In this document: piece after piece, positions 1-6,146 of the stretch | Layout of the letters: the number at the start of each line of letters is the position of its first letter | How positions within the stretch are numbered: position 1 is the stretch's first letter | Assembly: GCA_011523315.1 (NCBI GenBank) | Contig: WTHE01000130.1 | Span: 1 to 8,719, forward strand | DNA: 8,719 nt | Reading direction: 5' to 3' | Origin: Candidatus Binatota bacterium | Lineage (GTDB): Bacteria; Desulfobacterota; Binatia; Bin18 | Position numbers and translations under genes: made by a program | Notes under the pieces: model-generated | Seen by the model: the letters and a program-made list of their open reading frames with translations, nothing else | What the model was told of the DNA's origin: nothing | Database searches by the model: none

Positions 1-47
1 ATCTCCGCCATGTTTTTCATCGTTTTACTCCATTGCGCCTCAGCCAT
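1..47 (-). CDS. Possible N-terminus of an off-window ORF
   Basis: An ATG at 45-47 on the minus strand opens a frame that stays open to the window edge and reads MAEAQWSKTMKNMAE. No convincing Shine-Dalgarno sequence precedes it and 15 residues are too few to assign a family. It points the same way as the decayed hsdM gene, so it could be the next gene of that region or chance. I do not recognise it. Confidence 0.15.
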   Translation of the reverse strand, partial: MAEAQWSKTMKNMAE

Positions 48-67
48 CTGCGAATGAGAATACGCCG

Positions 68-160
68 GAATCTGACCCCTATCTGACCCCATTTTACCCC
101 CAATAGACCCTATAAGGCCCCTATTAGACCCCTATTAGACCCCTATTAGACCCCTAAAGG
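68..160. repeat. 11-bp periodic tandem repeat tract
   Basis: Three perfect consecutive copies of the 11-mer CTATTAGACCC occupy 121-131, 132-142 and 143-153. Degenerate units with the same spacing precede them: GAATCTGACCC at 68-78, CTATCTGACCC at 79-89, a CATTTTACCC-like unit near 90-100, an AATAGACCC unit near 101-110 and CTATAAGGCCC at 110-120. A partial unit (CTAAAGG) follows at 154-160. Because 11 is not a multiple of 3 this is not a protein repeat; the period is close to one DNA helical turn. It lies just after the end of the broken hsdM gene (minus strand), where no gene is present. Function is unknown. Confidence 0.8.
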
Positions 161-173
161 CACCCAGGGGTCT
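148..173. repeat. Inverted repeat, 8-bp stem, 10-nt loop
   Basis: AGACCCCT at 148-155 is the exact reverse complement of AGGGGTCT at 166-173. The left arm is the last copy of a sequence that also occurs in the preceding 11-bp repeat units, so the single right arm could pair with several alternative left arms. It lies about 30 bp past the hsdM stop codon and could act as a 3' hairpin for that transcript, but no T-run follows on either strand, so I do not call it an intrinsic terminator. Confidence 0.5.
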
Positions 174-202
174 TATTCACCTCTCCCCACCTCGAATACG
201 TC

Positions 203-1438
203 TCAGACATCAACCCCCAGCTCCTTGAGGTAGCCCCTCATGCGGCCGCGTACCTCGGCCAATTCGGCCTCGATCTGGTCGATCTCGTGTTGCAGGGCGG
301 CAACGTCAATCTCTTCCTCGGGCTCGAAGGTGTCCACATAGCGCGGAATGTTGAGGTTGAAGTCGTTCTCGGCAATCTCCTTGGGGCTGGCCACGTGCGA
401 GTACTTGTCTACGGCCGCGCGCGCCCTGAAGGTTTCGACCACCTTGGCGATATGCGCCGCGTCCATGACGTTCTGGGTCTTGCCGGGCGTGAACTCGTGG
501 CTGGCGTCGATGAACAGCACGTCCGTGCGGGTCGCGTTCTGGCCGCCCTCCTCGCGCGAGCGGTCGAAGACCAGGACGGCAACCGGAATGCCGGTCGTGG
601 TGAACAGGTTGGCCGGCAGGCCGACCACGGCGTCGAGCAGATTTTCTTCGATGAGCGCCCGCCGGATGCGCCCCTCGCCACCGCCCCGAAACAGCACGCC
701 GTGGGGGACGATCACCGCCACCCGTCCGGTGTGGCGCTTGGCGACCTCGATCATGTGGGTGATGAAACCGTAGTCGCCCTTGGACTTGGGCGGCACACCG
801 CGCCAGAAGCGTTCGTACTGGTCCTTGGCGGCGTTTTCCGCGCCCCACTTGTCCAGCGAAAAGGGCGGGTTGGCGACCACAATGTCGAACTTCATCAGGT
901 GGTCGCCCTCAATCAGGGCCGGGCTGTTCAGGGTGTCGCACCACTCGACGCGCGCGGCGTCCTTGGCGTGCAGAAACATGTTCATGCGGGCCAGCGCCCA
1001 GGTCGCGCCGTTCACCTCCTGGCCGTACAGGGCGAAGTTGTCCGAGCCGACCTGCTCGGCAGCGCGGATCAGCAGCGAACCCGAGCCGCAGGCCGGGTCG
1101 CAGATGGTGTCGCCGGGCTGCGGTGCGGCCAGCCCGGCCAGCAGCCGGGAGACCGCCGCCGGCGTGTAGAACTCGCCGGCCTTCTTGCCGGCGTCCGAGG
1201 CAAAGCGCGAGATGAGATAGATGTAGCACTCGCCGATGATGTCCTCGGCCACCCGCGACGGACGCAGGTCGAGGGCCGGCTTGGCGAAGTCTTCGAGCAG
1301 ATTCTTGAGGCGGCGGTTGAGGAACAGCATCACCAGAATGTAGTCCTTGTACTGGCCGGCATCGACGACACCCCGGAAGGTGTCGCAGGCGGCCCAGGCG
1401 GTCTGGTTGACCTGCTGCTAGGTGAGTTGGTCGGTCAC
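203..1438 (-). pseudogene. hsdM: Decayed type I R-M methyltransferase (HsdM)
   Basis: Type I N6-adenine DNA methyltransferase subunit that with HsdS would methylate a bipartite DNA target. The catalytic half is well preserved: SAM-binding motif DPACGSG (residues 79-85 counted from codon 1331-1333), target-base motif NPPF (155-158), a GEFYTP motif ahead of them, and a natural-looking C-terminus. The N-terminus is damaged in two ways. Translation from GTG at 1436-1438, preceded by an AGGAAAGG-like ribosome binding site, reads VTDQLT and then hits TAG at 1418-1420, where the family usually has a glutamine. After the conserved YKDYILVMLFL segment the sequence jumps directly to NRRLKNLLEDF, omitting what I estimate from memory of the family to be 80-100 residues of the helical HsdM_N domain. 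Intact HsdM proteins are about 500 residues, and only about 410 codons remain. Residual translation from GTG at 1331-1333 would give a 376-residue protein lacking the N-domain. No hsdS or hsdR is visible. Family assignment is secure; inactivity is inference. Confidence 0.85.
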
Positions 1439-1593
1439 AGAGCTGTCCTTTCCTGCCCGATGCCGGAGCGGGCCTGCCTGGCGCGGTTGCCGAGCAGCAG
1501 GCGCGTCAGCTGCCTGCGCTTGTCGGCCGCCAGGACCGTCAGGGCGCGTTGGGAGGATTTCAAGCCAGAAACACACGACGACCGAGCGGCACC
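1435..1593 (-). pseudogene. Unassigned gene-end fragment upstream of hsdM
   Basis: A frame on the minus strand runs from just after a TGA at 1594-1596 to a TGA at 1435-1437, which overlaps the hsdM GTG start as GTGA. Its last part reads RALTVLAADKRRQLTRLL and continues into a basic, arginine-rich tail ending in GQERTAL. No start codon with a ribosome binding site is apparent. The overlap suggests it is the 3' end of a gene once translationally coupled to hsdM, whose 5' part was lost when a VapB-like antitoxin 5' end was joined to it near 1600. I cannot name the family; a chance open frame in high-GC DNA is the alternative. Confidence 0.3.
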
Positions 1594-1603
1594 TCAGGCC
1601 ATG

Positions 1604-1678
1604 TTCCTTGGTTTTCTCACCGCCGACTTCCAGGGCTGTGTCAAGCAGTTCTGGGTCTATCGACAGGTTTGTGGCCAT
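1604..1678 (-). pseudogene. Truncated VapB-like antitoxin N-terminus
   Basis: ATG at 1676-1678 is preceded on the minus strand by a good GGAGAG ribosome binding site (about 1687-1692). The first 25 residues, MATNLSIDPELLDTALE followed by VGGEKTKE, match the N-terminal ribbon-helix-helix segment of small VapB-type antitoxins, which repress their own operon and neutralise a PIN toxin. After residue 25 the expected continuation (an AAVTRALEEFI-like helix and C-terminal toxin-binding part) is absent; the frame continues to 1418 through unrelated low-complexity sequence, the out-of-frame reading of the fragment next to hsdM. The likely cause is a deletion junction near 1600-1604. No matching toxin gene follows. 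The neighbouring PIN toxin has its own Phd-type antitoxin, so this is a second, broken module. Confidence 0.65.
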
Positions 1679-1719
1679 TGTGTGACTCTCCGTACATCAG
1701 ATTGGAGATACCGGCGGCT

Positions 1720-2115
1720 TTACCAAATGCGGCGGACGCCATACCGGTCAAAGAGTGTCTCAAGCGAAACTAGGCCGAGATCGAGGGCCAAGGCTTGGGC
1801 GATCAACATGCGGTCGAAGGGATCGCGATGAGGACCCGGCAGCCGCCCGGCGCGTTCGCCGTCACGAACGGAGACGGCCAGTTCTTCGAAGCCCTGGTCC
1901 GCGATGCAGCCGGCAACGTCGTGCGCCACGGCTTCAGCCTCTGGAAGCTTGCCGAGACGATGCTTGGTGGCAATTTCCCAAGCGGACGCCGCGCTGACGA
2001 GTATGACGTTCTCGTGATTGGCAATCACAGCGCGAGCCGCTTCGGATAGACGTTCATTTCCGGCCAGCCACCACAGAAAGGCGTGCGTATCAAGCAGGAT
2101 GCGCACTGGAATCAC
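1720..2115 (-). CDS. PIN-domain toxin (VapC-like RNase)
   Basis: Predicted Mg-dependent endoribonuclease toxin of a type II toxin-antitoxin pair, 131 residues, the usual PIN toxin length. The start ILLDTHAFLWWLAG is typical of the PIN subgroup paired with Phd-type antitoxins. Likely catalytic acids are D9 (LLDTH), E47 (SAWEIA) and D98 with D101 (HRDPFDRM). The last acid often seen in an LVTxD motif is not clear here: the segment reads LVSLETLFDRYGV. The start is GTG at 2113-2115, which overlaps the TGA of the upstream antitoxin (GTGA), indicating translational coupling so that toxin is made only with antitoxin. The stop is TAA at 1720-1722. The frame is intact and the pair looks functional. 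VapC-like is a family label, not a proven target specificity. Confidence 0.88.
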   Translation of the reverse strand: MIPVRILLDTHAFLWWLAGNERLSEAARAVIANHENVILVSAASAWEIATKHRLGKLPEAEAVAHDVAGCIADQGFEELAVSVRDGERAGRLPGPHRDPFDRMLIAQALALDLGLVSLETLFDRYGVRRIW

Positions 2116-2345
2116 GCTTCCCAGGCGTCCAACTCGTCGTCCGGGAGCGGCTCGAAGAACCGGTCGTCAATCGCAATGCGGCCCTTCATGGCGCCGAATC
2201 GCCGAACGCCCCGACGCCCCTCGTAGTTGACGAGCCGCGCAACCGGCTTCCCATTGCGGGCAATAACAATCTCTTCGCCGGCCTCAACCCGTGCCAAGAG
2301 GCGCGAGAGTTGAGTCTTGGCTTGGTGGACATTCACAGCTGACAT
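2112..2345 (-). CDS. Phd/YefM-family antitoxin
   Basis: DNA-binding antitoxin of 77 residues that would sequester the PIN toxin encoded immediately downstream and repress the shared promoter. The N-terminus MSAVNVHQAKTQLSRLL, then VEAGEEIVIARNGKPVARLV, is the classic Phd/YefM fold signature; the acidic C-terminal part (residues 58-77, ending DDELDAWEA) is the expected toxin-binding tail. I prefer ATG 2343-2345 because family members begin at this MxxVNVHxAK motif; an in-frame ATG at 2364-2366 would add MIRGGLL, with a poor ribosome binding site. The stop overlaps the toxin's GTG by four bases. Regulation by its own product at the palindromic region just upstream is expected for the family. 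Confidence 0.9.
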   Translation of the reverse strand: MSAVNVHQAKTQLSRLLARVEAGEEIVIARNGKPVARLVNYEGRRGVRRFGAMKGRIAIDDRFFEPLPDDELDAWEA

Positions 2346-2369
2346 GAGGAGACCCCCTCGAATCATTTC

Positions 2370-2407
2370 TTAGCTAAACATATGACTAATCCGCCAATTT
2401 GTGTCAA
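2370..2407 (-). promoter_or_regulatory. Candidate promoter/operator of phd-PIN pair
   Basis: On the minus strand a perfect -35 hexamer TTGACA (2402-2407) is followed after 17 bp by CATATG (2379-2384), overlapping TATGTT at 2377-2382 as an alternative -10. Immediately downstream is a perfect 8-bp palindrome TTAGCTAA (2370-2377). An AT-rich palindrome next to the -10 box just before a Phd-type antitoxin is where an autorepression operator would be expected. The hexamers and palindrome are seen; the operator role is inference. Confidence 0.45.
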
Positions 2408-2490
2408 ACCCGATTGCACGGGCGGGCTGTGTAGATACTTCCGCCGCCAAGTGTGCTAAGCTCCCGGCCACAAGAGATGAGCCGTGCAGG

Positions 2491-2496
2491 AAGGAG
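2491..2496 (+). promoter_or_regulatory. Ribosome binding site fixing the oxygenase start
   Basis: AAGGAG lies 7 nt before the ATG at 2504. It marks that ATG, rather than the in-frame ATG at 2453, as the real start of the oxygenase alpha subunit. The 17 residues upstream of it (arginine-rich) have no counterpart in the family. Confidence 0.8.
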
Positions 2497-2503
2497 ACGC
2501 CGC

Positions 2504-3790
2504 ATGCAGCAGGCCACGACCAACGGAACCCAGTTTGAGACCCCGGCCGAGATCAACGTTGAGACCCTGGTCCGCGACGACAAGATCCACGCCTCGCTAT
2601 ACACCGACCCGCACATCTTCGAGCAGGAACTCGAAAAAATCTTCTACCGGGTGTGGGTGTTTGTCGGCCACGACAGCGAGGTGCCCGAGCCGGGCGACTA
2701 TGTGACCCGCCAGATCGGCCGCCAACCCGTGCTCATGGTCCGCGACAAAGCCGGCGCGGTGTCGGTCTTTCTCAACCGCTGCGCCCACCGTGGCACCCTG
2801 GTCTGCCCGGCCGAGTCCGGCAATGCCCGGGCCTTTACCTGCCCCTACCACGGCTGGACGTATGACCTGAGCGGCCAGCTGACCGGCGTGCCCTTCCCCG
2901 GGGCCTACGGTCCGGATTTCAACAAAGGCGACCACCATTTGCCGCAGGTAGCGCGCTGCGACAGCTACCGGGGCTTTGTGTTCGCCAGCCTGAGCCCCGA
3001 GGGGCCGTCGTTGGAGGAACACCTGGGCATCGCCAGCCGGCTCATTGACCGCGCCTGCGACCTGTCGCCCGAGGGCGAACTCGACCTGAGCGCCGGCTGG
3101 GTCAAGCACCGCTACATGTCGAACTGGAAGATGATCCCCGAGAACGACACCGACGGCTACCACCTGGGCTTTGTCCACCGCTCGGTGCTCCGGTCCGCCG
3201 GCTCGCAGTATCAGCTCTTTATCGGCGAGGAGAGCGGCAACAAGGGCCTGCTGCGCGACTGGGGCAACGGCCATACCGAGATCGAGTTTTCTTCGGGCTA
3301 TCAACAGCCGTTCGAGTGGTTCGGCGGCGCCCCGGACAAATACGCCGCCTACCTGGCCCAGCTGGAACACAGCTGCGGCAAAACGGAAGCCGACCGACGG
3401 GTGTTTGAGGGTCCGCCCCACGCCCTGATCTTCCCCAACCTGTTTCTGGCCGAGATGAACATCGCCCTGTTTTATCCGCTGGACGCCGAGGAATCGATCC
3501 AGTGGCATACGCCCATGTTCCTCAAGGGCGTGCCCGAGCTGAACACCCGGCTGCTGCGCCAGAGTGAGGCGGCCATGGGCCCGGCGTCCTTTCTGTTGCC
3601 CGAGGACATCACCATTGCCAGCCGCAACCAGGCCGGCCTGCACGCCCGGCAGCCCGAGTGGCTCGACCTCAGCCGTGGCCGCAACCGCGAATACGTCGAC
3701 GAGGCGGGCCGCGTCGTGTCCCATTTCACCGACGAGGTCACCAACCGCGCCTTCTGGAAACACTACCGCACGCTCATGGCCCAGGCCTGA
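2504..3790 (+). CDS. Rieske ring-hydroxylating oxygenase, alpha subunit
   Basis: Catalytic large subunit of a Rieske non-haem iron oxygenase, which uses electrons from a ferredoxin or reductase and O2 to hydroxylate aromatic or related ring substrates; cytoplasmic. It has 428 residues, normal for the family. The N-terminal Rieske [2Fe-2S] domain shows C93-x-H95 (NRCAHRG) and C113-x2-H116 (CPYHGW), separated by 17 residues. The C-terminal domain shows the mononuclear iron site D217-x2-H220-x4-H225 (DTDGYHLGFVH), in which D217 would be the bridging aspartate between Rieske and iron centres of adjacent subunits; D368 (LLPEDI) is the likely third ligand. A beta subunit follows 6 bp downstream, making this an alpha-beta (probably alpha3-beta3) enzyme. 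The substrate cannot be read from sequence; the alpha-beta type includes benzoate, biphenyl and phenylpropionate dioxygenases. No electron-transfer partner is encoded in the window. Confidence 0.95.
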   Translation: MQQATTNGTQFETPAEINVETLVRDDKIHASLYTDPHIFEQELEKIFYRVWVFVGHDSEVPEPGDYVTRQIGRQPVLMVRDKAGAVSVFLNRCAHRGTLVCPAESGNARAFTCPYHGWTYDLSGQLTGVPFPGAYGPDFNKGDHHLPQVARCDSYRGFVFASLSPEGPSLEEHLGIASRLIDRACDLSPEGELDLSAGWVKHRYMSNWKMIPENDTDGYHLGFVHRSVLRSAGSQYQLFIGEESGNKGLLRDWGNGHTEIEFSSGYQQPFEWFGGAPDKYAAYLAQLEHSCGKTEADRRVFEGPPHALIFPNLFLAEMNIALFYPLDAEESIQWHTPMFLKGVPELNTRLLRQSEAAMGPASFLLPEDITIASRNQAGLHARQPEWLDLSRGRNREYVDEAGRVVSHFTDEVTNRAFWKHYRTLMAQA

Positions 3791-3796
3791 ACTCCC

Positions 3797-4288
3797 ATGC
3801 TGTCAGACACCGAATATCGTGCGGTCGAGGCCTTCCTGTACGCAGAAGCGCGGCTGGCCGATGAGGCGCGCTACGCCGAGTGGGAAGCCCTGTGGGAAGA
3901 CGACGCCATCTACTGGGTGCCGGCCCATCCCAGCGGCGACACCGACCCCAGGCGTCAGATGTCGCACATCTACGACAACCGCTCGCGGATTGCGACGCGC
4001 ATCAAGCTCTTGCAGAGCGGCTACCGCTACAGCCAGGAACCGGCCTCGTTCATGCGCCGGCTGATCTCGAATATTGAAATAGAGAAAACCGACACCGGCG
4101 AGTTTGTGGTCGGCTCAAACTTTCTGTTACTCGAGCTGTCCGTCCAGGCCCGGCACGATCTGCGCCAGTGGGGCGGACGGACGATCCATAAGCTGCGCTG
4201 GGTTGACGGCCGGCTGAAGATGTTCTGGAAGCAGGTGCTGCTGGTCAACGCGGCAGAGCCCCTGCCGAATCTGACCTTTTTGATCTAG
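3797..4288 (+). CDS. Ring-hydroxylating oxygenase, beta subunit
   Basis: Small, non-catalytic structural subunit of the preceding Rieske oxygenase, with the cone-shaped SnoaL/NTF2-like fold; 163 residues, the expected length. Recognisable features are the N-terminal helix with EAFLYAEARLADEARYAEWEAL, the WEDDAIYWVPAHPSGD segment (residues 33-48), the IYDNRSRIATRI stretch (58-69) and the C-terminal KQVLLVNAAEPLPNLTFLI strand, all characteristic of beta subunits. It starts 6 bp after the alpha stop with only a weak ribosome binding site, consistent with translational coupling in one mRNA and matched subunit stoichiometry. Its stop codon is overlapped by the ribosome binding site of the next gene. 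Confidence 0.93.
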   Translation: MLSDTEYRAVEAFLYAEARLADEARYAEWEALWEDDAIYWVPAHPSGDTDPRRQMSHIYDNRSRIATRIKLLQSGYRYSQEPASFMRRLISNIEIEKTDTGEFVVGSNFLLLELSVQARHDLRQWGGRTIHKLRWVDGRLKMFWKQVLLVNAAEPLPNLTFLI

Positions 4289-4296
4289 GAGGAGCG

Positions 4297-5193
4297 ATGA
4301 AATTCGGAACCATCCTGCCCCATATCGGTCCCCTGGCGGCCGGTCCCGACGCGCTCGACAGCCTGCTCAGCGTGGCCCAGAAGACCGAAGCGCTGGGATT
4401 TGACTCCCTGTGGGTCGGCGACCATGTTGTCATCCCCACCTCGATCAAACCCCGCTATCCGTACAACGACACCGGCGAGTTTCCCCTGCCGGCCGAGGCT
4501 GCCCTGCTCGAACCGCTGACCGTGCTGGGCTTTCTGACCGGCGTCACCCGGCGGGTGCGGCTCGGCCCGTCGGTCCTGGTCCTGCCCCACCGCAACCCCA
4601 TCGTCACCGCCAAGATGTTTGCCAGCCTCGACGTGCTGTCACGCGGCCGGATCATTTTCGGGGCCGGCATCGGCTGGATGGAGGAGGAAATCAGCCTGCT
4701 GGGGGCGCCGTTCAAGCGCCGCGGCGCGCTGAGCGACGAATACCTGCGGGCCATGCGCGAGCTGTGGACCAATCCCGACCCGCACTTCGAGGGCGAGTTC
4801 TGCCGGTTCAGCGGCATCAAGTGCGAACCCAAACCGCTCCAGAACCCGCTGCCGATCTGGATTGGCGGGCACTCGGCCCGAGCCATGCGGCGTATCGTCG
4901 AGTTTGGCGACGGCTGGATTGCGGTACCCAAGAGCCTGGCCGTGTTTCAGGACGGCATGGCCCTGCTGCGGGAGGCTGCCGACCGGGGCGGCCGCGACCT
5001 GAACGACATTGAAATCATGATCGGGCTGTTGAGGACGACCTCGGTTGACGAGTTCATCGAGGCGATGAAGCCCTACCAGGATTTGGGCTACGACTCCTTC
5101 ATGGTGCCCCTGCCCTTCTGGGGCGCCGATCTCCAGTCGGTGCTCGGCCTGATGGACGACTTTGCCGACAAGGTGGGCCTGCAGCCGGTCTGA
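4297..5193 (+). CDS. LLM-class flavin/F420-dependent oxidoreductase
   Basis: Luciferase-like TIM-barrel oxidoreductase, 298 residues. The N-terminal strand MKFGTILPHIGP, the GFDSLWVGDHV motif (residues 34-43), VRLGPSVLVLPHRNP (87-101), the LDVLSRGRIIFGAGIGW segment (111-127) and the PIWIGGHSARAMRR phosphate-binding region (186-199) are all typical of the F420-dependent LLM subfamily. The cofactor could be reduced F420 or FMNH2; sequence alone does not decide. The strong AGGAGG site (4287-4292) overlaps the beta-subunit stop, so the gene belongs to the same operon. Family members reduce, hydroxylate or open rings, so a step after or alongside the Rieske oxygenation is plausible inference. The frame is intact and no signal peptide is seen. 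Confidence 0.9.
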   Translation: MKFGTILPHIGPLAAGPDALDSLLSVAQKTEALGFDSLWVGDHVVIPTSIKPRYPYNDTGEFPLPAEAALLEPLTVLGFLTGVTRRVRLGPSVLVLPHRNPIVTAKMFASLDVLSRGRIIFGAGIGWMEEEISLLGAPFKRRGALSDEYLRAMRELWTNPDPHFEGEFCRFSGIKCEPKPLQNPLPIWIGGHSARAMRRIVEFGDGWIAVPKSLAVFQDGMALLREAADRGGRDLNDIEIMIGLLRTTSVDEFIEAMKPYQDLGYDSFMVPLPFWGADLQSVLGLMDDFADKVGLQPV

Positions 5194-5198
5194 CAGTG

Positions 5199-6083
5199 AT
5201 GGACACCGGCAACGGCTTACGCACATTTGACGCTGCGGTCGCTATCGTGACGGGCGCGGCCTCGGGCATTGGCCGGGCGCTGGCCGAAGAGCTGGCCCGG
5301 CGTGGCGCGCAGGTGATCCTGGCCGACCGCCAGATTGAGTTGGCCCGGGAGGTGGCCGCCGGCATCACCACCCGGCAGGGCAGCGCACGGGCGGTCGAGG
5401 TCGACGTGACCGACTTCCCGGCGGTCGAGCGGCTGGTCGGGGAGACAGTCCAGACCCACGGCCGTCTCGACTACCTGTTCAACAACGCCGGGCTGGCCAT
5501 CGGCGGTGAGGCACGCCTGTACCAGTATGAAGACTGGCAGCTGGTGCTTGCGGTCAATCTGCACGGGGTGGTCAACGGCGTGCAGGCCGCCTACCCGGCG
5601 ATGCGCACACAGGGCTACGGCCATATCGTCAACACCGCCTCCATGGCCGGCCTGTGTCCGTCGCCGATGGCCGTCAGCTACGCCGCCACCAAGCACGCCG
5701 TGGTCGGTCTCTCGACCTCGCTGCGCATCGAAGCCGCCGAGGCCGGGCTGCGGGTGAGCGTTCTGTGTCCGGGCTTCATCCGCACCCCGATTCTGCGCGG
5801 GGGCGGCAAGTACGGCAAAGATCTGAGGCAACTCTCGCCCGAGCAACAAGACAGGCTGATCGAGCGTTCCAGACCCATGGACCCGGCCGACTTTGCCCGG
5901 CGGGCGCTGAACGCGGTGGCCCGCAATCGGGCTATCATCATCGTCCCGGGCGGCTGGAAGCTGCTGTGGTGGCTCAACCGCCTGTCACCCAGCTTCGTGC
6001 TGTGGCTGATCCGGCGGATGTACCGCTCGCTGAAGCGACAGCTGGCCGACACCGCTTCTCCCACATCAGCAGAAGGGGCATAG
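5199..6083 (+). CDS. Short-chain dehydrogenase/reductase (SDR)
   Basis: Classical SDR of 294 residues from ATG 5199; a GTG directly before it (5196-5198) is an alternative that adds one residue. The Rossmann signature TGAASGIG is at 18-25, an Asp at 43 after the second strand suggests NAD(H) preference, NNAG is at 95-98, and the catalytic tetrad is N120, S148, Y161 and K165 (YAATK). PGFIRTP (191-197) is the usual post-catalytic motif. It begins 2-5 bp after the LLM gene with no clear ribosome binding site, implying translational coupling. SDRs next to Rieske oxygenases often oxidise the cis-diol product, which is a reasonable but unproven role. Unusually, the last 45 residues are hydrophobic and then basic (GGWKLLWWLNRLSPSFVLWL, then RRMYRSLKRQ), longer than the standard 250-residue core and suggestive of membrane association. 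Confidence 0.92.
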   Translation: MDTGNGLRTFDAAVAIVTGAASGIGRALAEELARRGAQVILADRQIELAREVAAGITTRQGSARAVEVDVTDFPAVERLVGETVQTHGRLDYLFNNAGLAIGGEARLYQYEDWQLVLAVNLHGVVNGVQAAYPAMRTQGYGHIVNTASMAGLCPSPMAVSYAATKHAVVGLSTSLRIEAAEAGLRVSVLCPGFIRTPILRGGGKYGKDLRQLSPEQQDRLIERSRPMDPADFARRALNAVARNRAIIIVPGGWKLLWWLNRLSPSFVLWLIRRMYRSLKRQLADTASPTSAEGA

Positions 6084-6146
6084 ATGCCATCAGGCGAATG
6101 CAACGGAGCGGCGAATCTCCAGCCCAAGGCTTGAGGAGGAACGCGC

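Noticed and set aside
68..160. 11-bp repeat tract as a CRISPR array
   Set aside because: Units are contiguous with no spacers and far shorter than CRISPR repeats.
1418..1420. TAG in hsdM as a recoded (pyrrolysine or suppressed) codon
   Set aside because: It stands at an ordinary glutamine position outside any active site, the same gene also lacks a large N-terminal segment, and no pyl context exists, so decay is the simpler explanation.
287..1831. Long plus-strand open frame of 514 codons
   Set aside because: It lies antisense to hsdM, the vapB remnant and the end of the PIN toxin gene; the composition (rich in V, G, H, R, A) is that of a high-GC shadow and no family resemblance is visible.
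2408..2503. Promoter for the oxygenase operon in the gap before the alpha subunit
   Set aside because: TTGCAC near 2415 and TAGATA/GATACT near 2432 are spaced only 12-14 bp apart; no convincing sigma70-like pair or operator could be supported, although a promoter must lie in or before this gap.
2597..3763. Minus-strand open frame of 388 codons
   Set aside because: It is the antisense shadow of the Rieske alpha subunit, which has all expected motifs on the plus strand.
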